DNA of 64,000 nt from Rotaria sp. Silwood1 (GCA_905250075.1 CAJNOP010000130.1:124001-188000); one strand, 5' to 3'; shown: positions 38,401-50,681, numbered from the stretch's first letter. Numbers and translations: made by a program. Notes: generated by a model not told the origin, from the sequence alone.

Positions 38401-40528
38401 GAAATCTAAGTTGTTTTGTTTTGTTTTTTTTGCTGATAAATATTTGATTAATAGAAACAATTTTTCACATGTCCGAAATTGGATCTTTTCCGATGCATTA
38501 ATAGATTTCTTTTTTTTTTTTGACAACTGACTAGTTACCATGATAGGATAATATTGTCCTCTCATGAAATTTTTGCTTTGATTTAAAGTTACTCATTTAT
38601 TTATTCTAATTAGGACAGAATCTGTTTTCTTATATTTTATAATTAAGAAAAAGATTCATAGAATTCTAAGTGCATTAATGCATTATTCTATAGATTTACT
38701 GTCATAGTATCCGAATGAATAAATGAAGAACAAGAGAGTAGTCCAAATGATAATAATGATATTATTTTGTATGTTTATGAAAAACTTTTCAAATTTCATG
38801 GCACAAATTTTCTACTATTCCTAATTGAATTTTACTGTTAAATTCTCTCTAAAATAATTAATTAACATATTTCTGACGTTTTATTTTTGCAATTGACTTG
38901 TACTCGTTTAATTTAAACAATAGATGTTCCTCAAAGTATTAATCTAGCATCTTACAAAGGAAGTTCTCCAGCTGATAAATTGCTTTTGATATGAGACTAT
39001 ATGAGATATGATGCCGTGACCCCGTCAGGAGTACAAAGAAAACTAATTGTCGAATTTCAATTAAACATTTTGTATAGAGAGAAACTTTAATGTGAATAGT
39101 TTATTTCTCTATGCAAAGCTTCAAATCAAAATTCATAAATTAGTTTCTCTGATGAATCGTGACAATCATGTTAAAAATATCGTAAAGCGACTGAAGATGC
39201 TAAGACGATTTTTAACTCGTTAAACTGTAAATGAAATTCAAAAGACAAAACGTCATTGAGATGAGAATCAACGAGTATAGTTCGATTTTAATCATTACTA
39301 AGCGTTGCACACTATACAAAATTTTGAAAAATAACAAAAAAAAGACTTTATCAGCAGAAATTTCGATCTCTTACGCAATAAGCACTATGAGAATAATGTT
39401 CAGTAGACTACAAGTAAGAAAAATAACAAAGAATTCATTGAAAATGAGGATTCTTAGCAAAGAACCTAAGTGCAATCCACTAATATACACTGTATTGAAG
39501 AAATTAAAATAATAGAATAAACCTTTGAAAAAAAAACAGAGATGTTCATGCTATGGATACGCAATTCCACTGACAAAACTCTCATCCAAGAAGTCATTCA
39601 TACAGAACGTCCACATAAAAATGGCAATTTTTAATCCTTATCTTTCATCCAGAGATATGCATCACCCACCTCATCTTGATGATACCAGTTGTTAGACTCT
39701 ATATTCTTTCGAAGTCTTTTCAACTTTATGTTGTTGTTCTTAGGTAAGCGTTCAGAAATGAAGTTCTATTCTTTAAGAAATATTACAGAGTAACAAATAG
39801 TGTAAAGTGCAGGCGTCAGACACTTATCTAACAGTGGAATACACATCTCTGCTCTCTTCTGTCCAGTTTCATCGTTCTCCTCTATTTCTGAACATCCAAG
39901 ATAAAAAGCAACAGCAACTTTATAGAAAGAGTCTGTTACTTCCAATAGACCACTGCCTTTTGTTTATATAACAGTTCGTTAAATAAATCTATCAAAAATA
40001 GAAATGCAACCATATATTCTTTAAACAACAAGCAAAAATCTAAACTATTACAAAGTTTTTCGTTTTTTAAATATATTTAGTTTTAATGAGCAGACGATAA
40101 TAAAAATATAAAATTAAGCTTAATACAAATAATATAAAAAAATTCAACAACATTTATATTATTGCTTGAGAAAATAATAAACTGTCCATGTCAAATAGTC
40201 TTCAATTATTTCAATATCATATTCATATTCAACTGATTTTTCAGTACTAGTTCATTTTAGACATATGAGCAAACAGTCGAGAAAATATATTCGTTGAAAA
40301 GTACGAGAAACAAAACGAATGGAAGAAAAAAAGCAAATGAACGATAAAAATTATAAATGACTGCTATAAATAAATGATAATCTATATTTGAAACACATTC
40401 CTGTTATGTATAGACACAATCTATAATTTTAACGTTGATGACTTTTTTCTCGTTCCATTCTTTCTGTTGGTCGTACTCTTCAACGAATACATCTTCTTTT
40501 CTGTTCTCTCATGTCTAAAGTGAATTAG
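35495..40528. other. Long intergenic region upstream of the kinesin gene
   Basis: About 5 kb of AT-rich DNA between the start of the kinesin gene (-) and the first recognisable exon of the kinase pseudogene (+). It must hold the kinesin promoter, but no element can be assigned. It contains the foldback element at 36499-37180. An open frame at 39231-39512 encodes a basic 93-residue peptide that I cannot assign to a family. Confidence 0.45.
36499..37180. mobile_element. Foldback element, about 680 bp with 220-260 bp arms
   Basis: The termini are GGGTGAATCCGTGGGATTTC on the left and GAAACCCCATGGATACACCC on the right, an imperfect inverted pair. Inside, TTGATATTCTAGTTAGA, AGGTAATAGTAAAAA, GTACATAAAGTTT, TTTGTAATTG and GAAATTTTCAA blocks recur in reverse complement in the same order. 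The centre at about 36770-36950 is unpaired and contains poly-T tracts. The left arm carries a short extra segment after its GTTAGATG. It is non-coding and consistent with a non-autonomous DNA transposon. Confidence 0.75.
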
Positions 40529-43500
40529 TACCAAAGTTTTAAAAAAAGCAACAATTTTACAAAAAGCTAAAACAGCTGATAATATTAAAACTGAACGACA
40601 AGTTTTGGAAGCTATTCATCAGATTCGATTTTTAGTATCACTTCATTATGCTTTTCAAAGTGATGCAAAACTTCATCTTGTTATGGGTTAATTCATTTAT
40701 TCTTAAAACACAAAAAGAATCTTTTATTATTATTATTTATATTATGTCAGTGGTGGAGAATTATTTACATATCTTAATAAACGACAGCATTTTAGTGAAC
40801 AAGATGCTAAAATCTATATTACTGATTTAACACTTGCTCTTGATGAAGTGCATAAAGTAATATTCAAAGAAGAATAACTATATAAATTAAAATATAAATT
40901 CATATATTTTTAGCTTGGTATTATTTATCGAGATATTAAACTTGAGAATATATAACTTAATAGTGAAGGTCATATTGTTTTAGCAGATTTTGGTTTAATT
41001 AAAGAATGTCGACAAGATGATGCTGTAAGATTTAACTTTTTTGTTGTTTTATGATTTTTCTATTATTAAATATATGTAGGATAAACGAACATATTCATTT
41101 TGTGGTACAATTGAATATACAGCGCCAGAAATTGTTAAAAGTGGTGATGCTGAACATGACTTAGTAAGTTTTTCTTTGTAATAAAAACGTAATTATTTAT
41201 ATTAATATGAAAATAGACGGTTGATTGGTAGAGTCTTGGTGTTCTTACAATTGAGCTTTTAACTGGTGCTTCACCATTTACTATTGATGGTGATCGAAAA
41301 CACTCAATCAGAAATATCAAAGTAGACTTTTAAGATAAAATATGTGAAGGATAAATTGATTTTGTTTTTCCAGACGAATAGTTAAAAATCAACCATTAAT
41401 ACCAAATTATATATCAAAAATAGCCAAAGATTTTATTCTTAAACTTTTAATGAAAAATCTAAAATATCGTTTAGGTTCCGAAGGATTAGAAGATGTTAAA
41501 CATCATCCATTTTTTGGATCTGATATTGATTTGGATACTATTGCACAAAAACGTTTTTAAGCACCAATTAAAGCAAAACTTAAAGATGAAATAGATACAA
41601 GTAATTTTCCATATGAATTTACTCTGTTACAAATAACAGATTCATCTGGATTGGCACAATCAACTTGAAAGTCTCTTTAGAGTTAGTTAGATCTTTTTTA
41701 ATTTATTTTCCTTTTATTACTTATCAAATCTTTTTAGGGCTATTTATTCATTTCACCTACTATCTTCTTTGGTCCAGAGAATGCCGTCAATGAAGATTTA
41801 TATAATTTTCTTCGTTTTACAAATCACCAACAACCTGATCCATCACAACTTCATTGATTGATTAAAGTTTGTTCGAAGTTTTTTTCTTTCTAGTCTTTAA
41901 TCTTATTTTTTATATCTTAGACAAGTTCTTTCTTTCAAAACTATGAATTAATCGATCGTAAAGGTTTTCTTGGTAAAGGCAGTTATTCAATTTGTCGGTT
42001 AGTTCGAACAATAGATATTTTTTTTAATTCTGCTATTAAATAAAAATTTAGACGTTGTCAAAATCGTCGAACACGAGAAGAATTTGCTGTAAAAATAGTT
42101 TCACTTCGACAAGAAATTGATACTAAAAATGAAATTGATCTTTTAAATTTATGTCAAGATCATGCTAATATTGTTAGATTACATGAAGTTTATTTTAATG
42201 AGGTTAGTTTTATTAAAATATTTAAAAAACAAATAGAGATTAAATGAAATATGAAACTATTTTTTTGTATAGTAATCCTTTATTCAATAGAAAATAATCT
42301 TGACAATTGAGAATAAACATATGATTAATTCATCGTGTGTGAATTAATTTAATAAACTTCTTATTATTCAAATAAATATATAGAAGTATAATACTTAAGA
42401 GAAAATGAGTATATGATTAAATTACTGCTTTTGCTACATAGATAATATCGTATTTACTTTGACAAATTGTCTTATTGATTAATTTTGTATATTAAATAAA
42501 TTAATTCATGTACTATAATAGAATGAATATTGTTTGTTATTTGTCAAAGGAAGAAAGAGTTTATACTTTAGTTGATATATACGATGATTTTTTTAGTAAA
42601 AATATAGAAATTTGAATAATATAATCTTGATTTATCATTTTTATTAAGCTTAATACCTATATCATAATGGAATTATTGATGCGTGGTGAATTTTTCTATC
42701 GAATTCGTACACAAACATCACTTTCTGAAAAAGAAGCAAGTCAATTAATGAGAAAACTTGTATCAGTTGTCAATTTCATGCATAGTACTGATTTATGTCA
42801 TCGAGATCTTAAACCAGAAGTATGAAAATCTTAATTGAATTTTTTTAAAATTCTAAATAAATATTTATCTTTTATAGAATTTACTTTTTTCATCATCTCT
42901 TCTCGATGCTGAAATAAAGATAATTGATTTTGGTTTTGGTTTTGCTAAAAAAAGTACTAAACATCAACCGATGACAACACCATGTGGTACACTCTTGTAA
43001 GATAATATAAAACTTATTTTAATTATATTTTAAAACGTTTTTGTTTTGTTTTATAAAGATATACAGCATTAGAAGTACATCGTGCTGCAACATCACTTAA
43101 TCATTATCAATCATCTTCTCTTTCGATATCATCAGTATCATCTTCGTCTTCATCATTATCATCAACAAGTACAACTGTAGCTCTTGTACCTTCTACATTG
43201 ACAAATACAAGTCCAATTACATATGATTATGATGAGTCATGTGATTTATGGTCACTTGGTGTTATTTTATATACAGTGTTAAGTGGTGAAGTTTCATTTA
43301 ATTCGATAACAACTCATCGAACAGCTGAAGATATTGTTGAAGATATTACACGTTCGAAATTATCATATGATATACCAGCATGAAAAAATGTTTCACTAGC
43401 AGCTAAACATTTTGTTAAAGGTTTGTTTTGATAATTATTATTTAGTTAACTGTCATATGTTAATTGAAAAGATATTTATTTCATTATTTTTTTTATTTAT

Positions 43501-44329
43501 TAGGTTTGTTGACAGTTGATCCATCAAAACGTTTAACAATTAAAGATTTATCAAGAAATACTTGGCTTCGAGGTTCAAGTATTCAAACATCACATGATCT
43601 TTTAATGACACCTAGTATACATTGTCAAGCATCTCAATCTCTGATTATATGTAATTTCGAGAAGAAAAAAAGAAAATTAAATGAATAATATTTAATTTTT
43701 CTATAAAGGTTCGTGCTGTTAATGTAACAATACATGAATTTCAAAAAGCTGGTCAATTTCAATTATCTTCTGTTACCGATGGACTTCTAGCACGACGTTG
43801 TTATACAAAAAAATCGACTGATTCATGTTCATCAACATGAAGTTTGACAACTATATCGACTACAGGTGTTGTATCTACTAATAATGTTCCTTCATCTATA
43901 TTATCACATACTCGTCGTTTATGTAGAAATGGTGTTTGTCGTGATCGTCATGCTCCATGTCCACCAACAAATGGTATTTCATCTTTATCATCATTTGATT
44001 TTAGTGATGAAAGACTTTCACAATTAATAAATCAATATCCATTAACAACGACAATACCACCAAAAAGATATGGAATGACATTAAGATCACGAGCAACTGT
44101 TGCTATTAATGGTGTTCAGCATGAACTTGCATCTCCTGTTTTACCTCCACCATTACTTTTTGTACCTTCTTTATCTTTTTCTTCATCTTCCTCTTCAATT
44201 ATTATAGATATACATTCTTCAACGAATACTAATAGTGAGAAATGTTCATTAAGATCACGCATTCATCATCCATTGGCATCAGTGAATAAGAAAATGAAAC
44301 GATCCGGTACAATAACTATTGACGATTAG
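40529..44329 (+). pseudogene. MSK-type (RPS6KA5-like) two-domain kinase pseudogene with multiple stops
   Basis: Mitogen- and stress-activated kinases have an AGC-type N-terminal and a CaMK-type C-terminal kinase domain. Both are recognisable here. N-terminal: KVLKKATILQKAKT, RQVLEAIHQIRFLVSLHYAF, YRDIKLEN, DFG, SFCGTIEYTAPEIV and SLGVLTIELLTGASPF. C-terminal: GKGSYSICR, FAVKIVSL, HRDLKPENLL, IKIIDFGFGFAKK, YDESCDLWSLGVILY and LLTVDPSKRL. In-frame stops interrupt at about 40953 (LENI-stop), 41229 (VDW-stop, at a conserved Trp), 41558, 41666, 41854, 43381 (at a conserved Trp) and 43838. The glycine-rich loop exon at the 5' end is not found, and one splice junction near 41322-41374 is out of phase. 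Exons are otherwise not frameshifted, and the last frame (43844-44329) stays open, so decay is probably recent. This is a dead copy; a functional paralogue is expected elsewhere. Confidence 0.85.
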
Positions 44330-45119
44330 AGTATTTCTCTTTCATTTTCTCTATAAATTACTCGCTTCTATATTTTCCTAATCTTTTTTTTTCTATGTAT
44401 CAGTTTTTTGTTTTGAAAACATAGAAACGTTTTTTCTTTAATCAATATTATTATCAATATCATTATCATCAGTGCTCGTGTTCATTAATAATTGTTGTTG
44501 TGATTTTAGTTAATGAACAATGATTGATTCTTGTATGTAGGTGCGCCATTTTCTCTCTCATTTTGTCAACTATATTTATGCTATTATTTCTTTTTTCTTC
44601 ATTTCTTTTGCAATAATTGCAATGGGCGACGGATATTGTGAAAGAGATTGTTCATGCAGACATGATGAATTATCAAGTTTGCTTTGATGTTTTTCTAAAT
44701 AGTTTTCTTGTTAAACACAATAACTCTTAATTATCATAAATAACATTCTCAAGATCTTTAAACTGTCTCATGTTTATTTTCATGCAAAATGGTGAAAAAC
44801 AGGAAAACGATGATTAATTATTTTTTAAATCATAAAGAGAAGCTAATATGAGATGACTACCAAACCATTTTAGTAATAAAAAGACATGGTTAAAGATAAG
44901 TTCATAATAATATTGGCCATCAGATCACATTTAATTGTATATCGAAAAATAATCGTGAAGAAGAAACTTAATTAATGTAACTGAAGCTTAACATCCGAGA
45001 GACAAATATGTGAATATATAAAATTTTTAATAAAACGCAACTAACTAACAAACAGATGGAACAGAAAAACTTTGAAAGAAATAAACATTAACGAAAATAA
45101 AATTTGAAAAAAATAAAAT
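44330..45119. other. Convergent intergenic region, nothing recognised
   Basis: About 0.8 kb of AT-rich DNA between the 3' ends of the kinase pseudogene (+) and the membrane-protein gene (-). No open frame, repeat or RNA gene is recognised. Confidence 0.5.
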
Positions 45120-46259
45120 CTAAACATCATGTTTATTTACACATCGGCGCGACCACCATTTCCAAAAAAATTCAATAAACAATGCCAAAACCACCAGCCA
45201 CAAACATGACTTCTTAAGCCAATCGTATAGTCCAGGAAAAAACCGTGACACCACAACATTTAAAATAAACCCGGCAATTGTAATCACTGCAGGACTATAT
45301 GGCTTCCCGAATCCAAGTGCACTCACAAGCGCCATCCCAATTCCCATTAACGAGTATATTGGTATTTTCCAATCGCTTAACTTTACTTCTCAATCTTTCC
45401 TCTCTGGCATAAATGAAATGTGATAACTAATACAAATTATCATACAACAGAATATGGACACCAAAAGATAACCGATTGTTGAATTGTATTGAGGACTAAA
45501 AGAAATAATTAATGAAATTTTCTCTGATTTTTCAATTGAAGAGTTATTTAGATGATTCAAGAAAAATTTTTAAATTAATTACGAAACTTTTATTTAGATT
45601 TTAATAAAACAATTGTTTGGATTTTAATACAGCAATAATTTTGATTTTAATGCATGAATTGTGTCGATTTTTATCATACAATGGGTTATTTAATTTCAAT
45701 CTGAATTTAAACAGAAAAAGAGCACTTGATTTCAAATTGAAATAAGGGACTAAGGGGACTAAGCGAACTATTCAGTGGGGAAGTGTGTTTCCCCACCTAA
45801 CACACCTTTTATTTCATCATCGCGGCGTCGAGGCGCGAAGCGCCCCCCGAAGAGCCGTGACCCATGCACCTCTCTGTGTACACCATTATTCCTACCCTTA
45901 GTCCGCTTAGTTAGTCCCCTTAGTCCCTCTGTCTTGGTAAAAATGGGGTGTTATTTTTTATTCAAAATTCAATTTGAAATAAAAAAACCCATAGACTCAT
46001 TTTTATACAAGATTGATTTGGATTTAATAGAAGATGTATTTAGATAATTTAGCAAGTTTTGTTGAATTTATTAATAGAATTGTATTAGTATTTTTTTAAG
46101 TATTATTCAGATTATTCCCAGAATATCTCAAATTAACAGTATTATTTTTTGTACTGGATCTTACTATTCATCAGTGTTCGTTCCGATGGTTATTGTAGTA
46201 GGTCTTTGTGGTGGTGAATTATTTCGTTGTGATGGTCGAGGAAACCGAGGACATGGCAT
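45120..46259 (-). CDS. Two-exon multi-pass membrane protein of unknown family, one internal TGA
   Basis: Exon 1 (46259-46165) starts MPCPRFPRPSQRNN and is Pro/Thr-rich. Its donor GTAAGA pairs with the TTTTAG acceptor of exon 2 (45495-45120), with phase 2 preserved across the junction. Joined, the frame has 156 codons before the TAA at 45120. Hydrophobic segments suggest four membrane helices: IGYLLVSIFCCMIICI, IPIYSLMGIGMALVSALGF, AVITIAGFILNVVV and LWLVVLALFIEFFWKWW. A TGA interrupts exon 2 after MPERKD (about 45393-45395). It could be a nonsense mutation of an Arg or Trp codon, a base error, or the true 5' limit of a shorter protein beginning MGIGMALVSALG at 45347. The intron holds a MITE. 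I do not recognise the family. Confidence rests on the phase-matched splice and the hydrophobic pattern. Confidence 0.5.
45745..45928. mobile_element. 184-bp MITE with AGGGACTAAGGGGACTAAG termini
   Basis: The left end AGGGACTAAGGGGACTAAGC and the right end TAGTCCCCTTAGTCCCT form a perfect 17-bp inverted pair, extended imperfectly inward. Each terminus is itself a repeat of GGGACTAA. The core is GC-rich (around CGCGGCGTCGAGGCGCG). The element lies inside the intron of the membrane-protein gene. No coding capacity. Confidence 0.7.
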
Positions 46260-46999
46260 CCTATAAAAGCAGTTGTATATAGGTGGAAAGAAAATTGAAC
46301 CTAAGAAGAGTAGCAGCTTAATTTTTATTTATTTATACTGCTGTCAGATATGTCAGCTACTATGACTAGGAAGATAAAATTGCTTCTTTCATTTGTTTCA
46401 TTGTAGAGGAATTAATGCGATGTCAAGATATAGTTAAAGTTATTTGTTTTTAGCAATTTAGTAAAAAGTATATTTTTTGTCTATAAAAAATAGCAAGTGA
46501 TAATATTTTAAAACTTCGGAAAAAATAAAAAGGGTTTTTGACTTCACTAATCTGCAGAGTCATAAAGGAGAGGAGGTTTGTGAAGGCTTGATTAATAACG
46601 TCTTAGAATGCTGAACATGTGATAAAGTATATTAGCAATACATTGATGATTAAATTGACACAATTAATTATACGTGTAAGTTAATTTTAACGCATTCAAT
46701 GTTTTTGTATTTTATCCATAACCTTTGGGCATCATAAAACATTCTCGGACTCAAAAAGAAGTTGTCTCTTTTAAATTCTCTCCGCTCGTTATAAAATAAT
46801 CAACATCTGCTCTTGATTACATTAGTTCTCATTGCCAGAAAATATTTTAGATGAAATTAAGCTGACTAGTTTTACCGAAATCGCTTCAAAGATTTACTTG
46901 CAAAATTGGATGAAAAAAAAACAAAAATTTAATTTTAATCGAAAACTGAGTCATTCAAATATTATATGAGCAATTTCGGATGAAAGAGGCTCGATCTGA

Positions 47000-47104
47000 A
47001 GGGCTGTGTTTCCCACAAGTCGTGGCAGATATCTGATGACCTCAGCCAGCCAATGCTACACTGGAGTTTTCCCCACAGGTCGCGGCAGCTTCATCACGGC
47101 CTGA
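47000..47104 (+). repeat. Imperfect direct duplication of about 40 bp
   Basis: TTTCCCACAAGTCGTGGCAG at about 47010 recurs as TTCCCCACAGGTCGCGGCAG at about 47072. Both copies are followed by a CATCA/GATGA-type stretch and a GGCCT or GACCT. Two copies only, GC-richer than the flanks, possibly a fragment of a minisatellite or mobile element. Confidence 0.4.
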
Positions 47105-47195
47105 AACAATTAATGCTGAAATGAGTCCTGCATAGCCTAAAGATTATGATCTTTGGAGGATTAAATCATCATTGTAAAAATTGTAAACTTATGGA

Positions 47196-47368
47196 GGGGA
47201 AAAAGCTGATTTCTTGATTGTCACTGATTGCCACTGCTAATTATTGGCAATCAACGACAATCAATGGCAATCAGGTAGCAATCAAATGATAATATAGTGG
47301 CAGTTGATTGCTATTGAATGCTGTTGATTGTCACTGATTGTCTTGAATGCAATCAGCTTTTTCGCCCT
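47196..47368. mobile_element. 173-bp MITE packed with inverted GATTG/CAATC repeats
   Basis: The left terminus GGGGAAAAAGCTGATTTC pairs with the right terminus GCAATCAGCTTTTTCGCCC. Inside, the words GATTGTCACTGATTG and GGCAATCA recur about ten times, in forward orientation at both ends and inverted in the middle, so several alternative hairpins can form. The terminal motif resembles that of the element at 33209-33374, suggesting one family. Confidence 0.6.
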
Positions 47369-48104
47369 TGAAACTCATTGTAAAACATATGCAAAACTTT
47401 CGCTTGCTGAGTCGAATGACAATGTTGGTTGTTTCATCAACTTATATGAGGGCGCATGGAGAATTAATCTCTTTCCAACACTGTTTTTGTCACATCTTTT
47501 GAGGTATACATCGATTCAAGCTGAACTTTTCAAAGATGAATGTTTGTATTATTATTTATCGCAGCATTCTTTAATAGTTGTAATACTATGCATAGGTTTC
47601 TGTTCAACAAATAGATAAAAAGTCGAAAAACAGTAATCTCTGGCATCAATGAACAACCAAAAACTATAAAATACTGATGAAGTGGGAGAGAAAAAAACGG
47701 TGAAAATAAAAATATTTCTTGACTTAGTAATATTAGATTCCGCATCTTCTGCTCCTCTTGTTGTAAGTATTTTCCATCGTATAGTGTTGGACTCCATCAA
47801 AATACTATGAAATTCAAAACTTTTGTCCTTCATTTATAGTCTATAATATTGTTCAGGTTTTATTCATTGATGTTCAAATAGGTTTAAAGAAATGTATACC
47901 TGAATCTGATATTAGTTTTGAACTGAATCATAGTTTTGTGTACTCAAAAAGTGAGTACACTATAGAATAGTCAGTGTATCCGTTCGTCCGGTTGGCTGTT
48001 TACATGATAACTTTTGACAGCAGAGTCAGATTGCGATGAAACTTTCTACGCAGCTTAGTCTTGACAATGTCTCGGTCGAGTTCGAAGATGAGAAGGACCG
48101 GCGG

Positions 48105-48473
48105 ATAGACCCTGTCGGGTCCAGAATTTTTGGACCCGGACTCGGACCCGTTTACAGTTTGCTGGACCCGGACCCGGACCCGGTCGCTTAAATTTTTTGG
48201 ATCCAAACACAATGACAAGTCAGTTTAGATAGTACAGTCAAGAAGGGTTTTGTTGTTTTTTATCTATTTTCTAAATACATTTGATCTCTTCTTTGTATAA
48301 AACGAACAAAACTTTAAAAAAATTCAAAATAAATTGTATGGATCAAAGTTTTCTTCAGACCTGGACCCAGTTAAAGCAAAATTTTCAGACCCGGACCCGG
48401 ACCCAGTCAAAATAAAATTTTTGGACCCGGACCCGGACCCGTGCGGGCCCGGGTCCTACCAGACAGGATCTAA
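48105..48473. mobile_element. MITE carrying GGACCC minisatellite blocks
   Basis: The ends ATAGACCCTGTCGGGTCC on the left and GGGTCCTACCAGACAGGATC on the right are an imperfect inverted pair. Three internal blocks (about 48130-48185, 48355-48410 and 48419-48450) are runs of GGACCC units, each near an AAAATTTT(T)GGACC-type sequence. The middle, at about 48190-48350, is AT-rich. Open frames across it (repeated Asp-Pro) are artefacts of the hexamer. Confidence 0.6.
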
Positions 48474-49829
48474 CACCAACCCACACACCCACACTTATAC
48501 CCTTTGTTGACTGAAATATTTTAAGAGTTTTATCTTAAAAGATCAGTACTTCATAAGCAAAAGTGAAACCTTTTTGTAGAGCAGAAAATTCTCAATCTCT
48601 TGAACATAAGGGCATCTGCAAAATACAAAGAAGAGACAATTAATCGATATTGTCGAACAAATATTTATTTGAAAAAAAAACAATGAATAAAAGCAATATT
48701 TTTCCATACAAGGTTAATCTACACTACTGACCAAAACTATCCTCCCCCTCCGATCTAAATCACTATATGAGTTGTATATCTAAAAACAAGTATGCACATA
48801 GTTCTCAATGAATGGTGATTATTGATATCACCCTCATCCCGCATCTTCACGTTGCATTATCAGGCACCTTTAATATTATATTTTGTGTCTTTTTTTTCTT
48901 AGTTATCATTCAAATATCATCATCAACAAATCATCCATTGAGTAATATGAAAGATAACAATCAGATTTTGTTCTCTCTATACAAATTGTTATGTTTTAAT
49001 TATTGTTCGAAATTTTTCTAGAATATTGTTGTCTTGACCGGAAAGTATTGATTATAATACAGAACACAGAATTTTTGTTTTGAGCATCTAACAAACATCA
49101 ATTAAATGGATGACTTGTCTCTCTTAGTCTTTGATATCGAACGATACTATATTTATTCAAATTTTTGATTATAAAGAAAAGATTAACATGTGATAAATTG
49201 CTGATAACGTGTTGTTTTTTTTCAAGTACAGATATCTTCGTTGATATAAAAAAATGAAGAAATACATTAGTTCACTTATTATAAATAACTGTCAATGTGA
49301 TGCGTTTTGAGAATTATTTTAATACAAATTTTATTTCTTCCATTCAGTATGTGCAACAACATTTCTGATGACATTTTGTTCACTATTATTATTTGATCAA
49401 TGTAGTATACTTTTTGATTTTGCGACACAACGTGATTGCAATCGATAATTTATAAAAAAGAACTAAACCAACTTCAACAAATAGTTGCTGGATCATTTAA
49501 TTATTATTGATCTATAATTCCTTTTCTAGCTGCTGTTCATATTGGAATTCTTTATCTAGAATAGAAATAATGAATAACTGATGACTTTTCTTTACTAAAC
49601 ATTCAACTGATAAAAGTACTAATGTAATGAATGATTAATATTATTTAAGTTCAATGTACTTAGCACATATTATATTAAATAATTATTTTCTTCTAATAAT
49701 TCAATAAAAATTACGTCAGTTATCACATCAAATATCGAAGAACAGCTTGCATTAATTGTAGCAAAAAAGAAAAAAGGAAATATTATTTACTTTGTTTTGT
49801 AATACATGTATATAAATTTATTTTATAGA

Positions 49830-50060
49830 ATTCAAACTATTGTTCATGAAGCGAATTTCATCATACATCAATTGAATCTAAAGGATATAAAAAGACAAAT
49901 TCAACAATCATTATAATAAAATATCAGTTTAACTTTAAGTAATGATGAATCTTATTATTGGGATTTTTCACAAATAACTACTAATTATGAACAATGAGTT
50001 TCGGAAGCTAAACCATAAGAAAAATTCATCAAAAACCAACTTGTCTATCTCTCTCATTGA
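49830..50060 (+). pseudogene. Possible decayed coding fragment
   Basis: After a TTTTATAG acceptor near 49828, the frame reads protein-like segments (IQTIVHEANFIIHQLNLKDI, then LSNDESYYWDFSQITTN, then KFIKNQL) broken by several stops, two of them in codons that could derive from Trp or Tyr. The pattern resembles the stop-broken kinase pseudogene. No family was recognised and it may be chance. Confidence 0.2.
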
Positions 50061-50681
50061 TTGAAATTAAGAAAAAAAAGACTTTCAAATAAAACAAAAT
50101 GAATGTTAAATGATAATTGAATATTCACTTGTGAAAAAGTAGCACAATCGATTTTAGTACGCGAACGAAGCAGATAAAGCATAACAAAATTAATCCAACC
50201 AATATCAAATACACTTTTTAAAAATTTAAGAGATCGAATATATATACTTGATAGTAGTCGATAGAGAAGAATTTTCTCTATCGAATTACACACTTTAAGT
50301 TTTTCTCGAAAAAGTAGCTATAAGATTAAATCAACGAAATAATACGAGCAATTCAATTACAGATCACTATTAGTGGTGTCACCATAAAAAATATATAGTC
50401 ATTAAGTTCAAAAATTTGTCTGAATTTTCGAATTTTTTTTTCGCTAAATCGGGTTTCTCTTTATTTGTCCATGGCTGAGTCGATTGGAAAATTCAACAGC
50501 ATTCAAACCTCTCTCCTTACAAAGTTATAGCAAATGCATAAATCGTGTATCAATAGTGCATTAGGTTGCTATGGATGCTGTAGTTTGTAAGATTGACATC
50601 TCAAAAACTCGACATGGCCCGAAAAAAAAACGGACTTTACCAAGTGTTAGAGAACTGTTTAGAGAAAGTACTGTATTCATC

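Noticed and set aside
39231-39512. Basic 93-codon frame considered as a Tc1/mariner transposase remnant
   Set aside because: KTLSAEISISYAIS looks slightly like a helix-turn-helix, but there is no catalytic region, no terminal repeat and no other frame to extend it.
47552-47833. Minus-strand 93-codon frame beginning with protein-like residues
   Set aside because: It overlaps a plus-strand frame of similar length, and has no splice partner and no recognisable motif.
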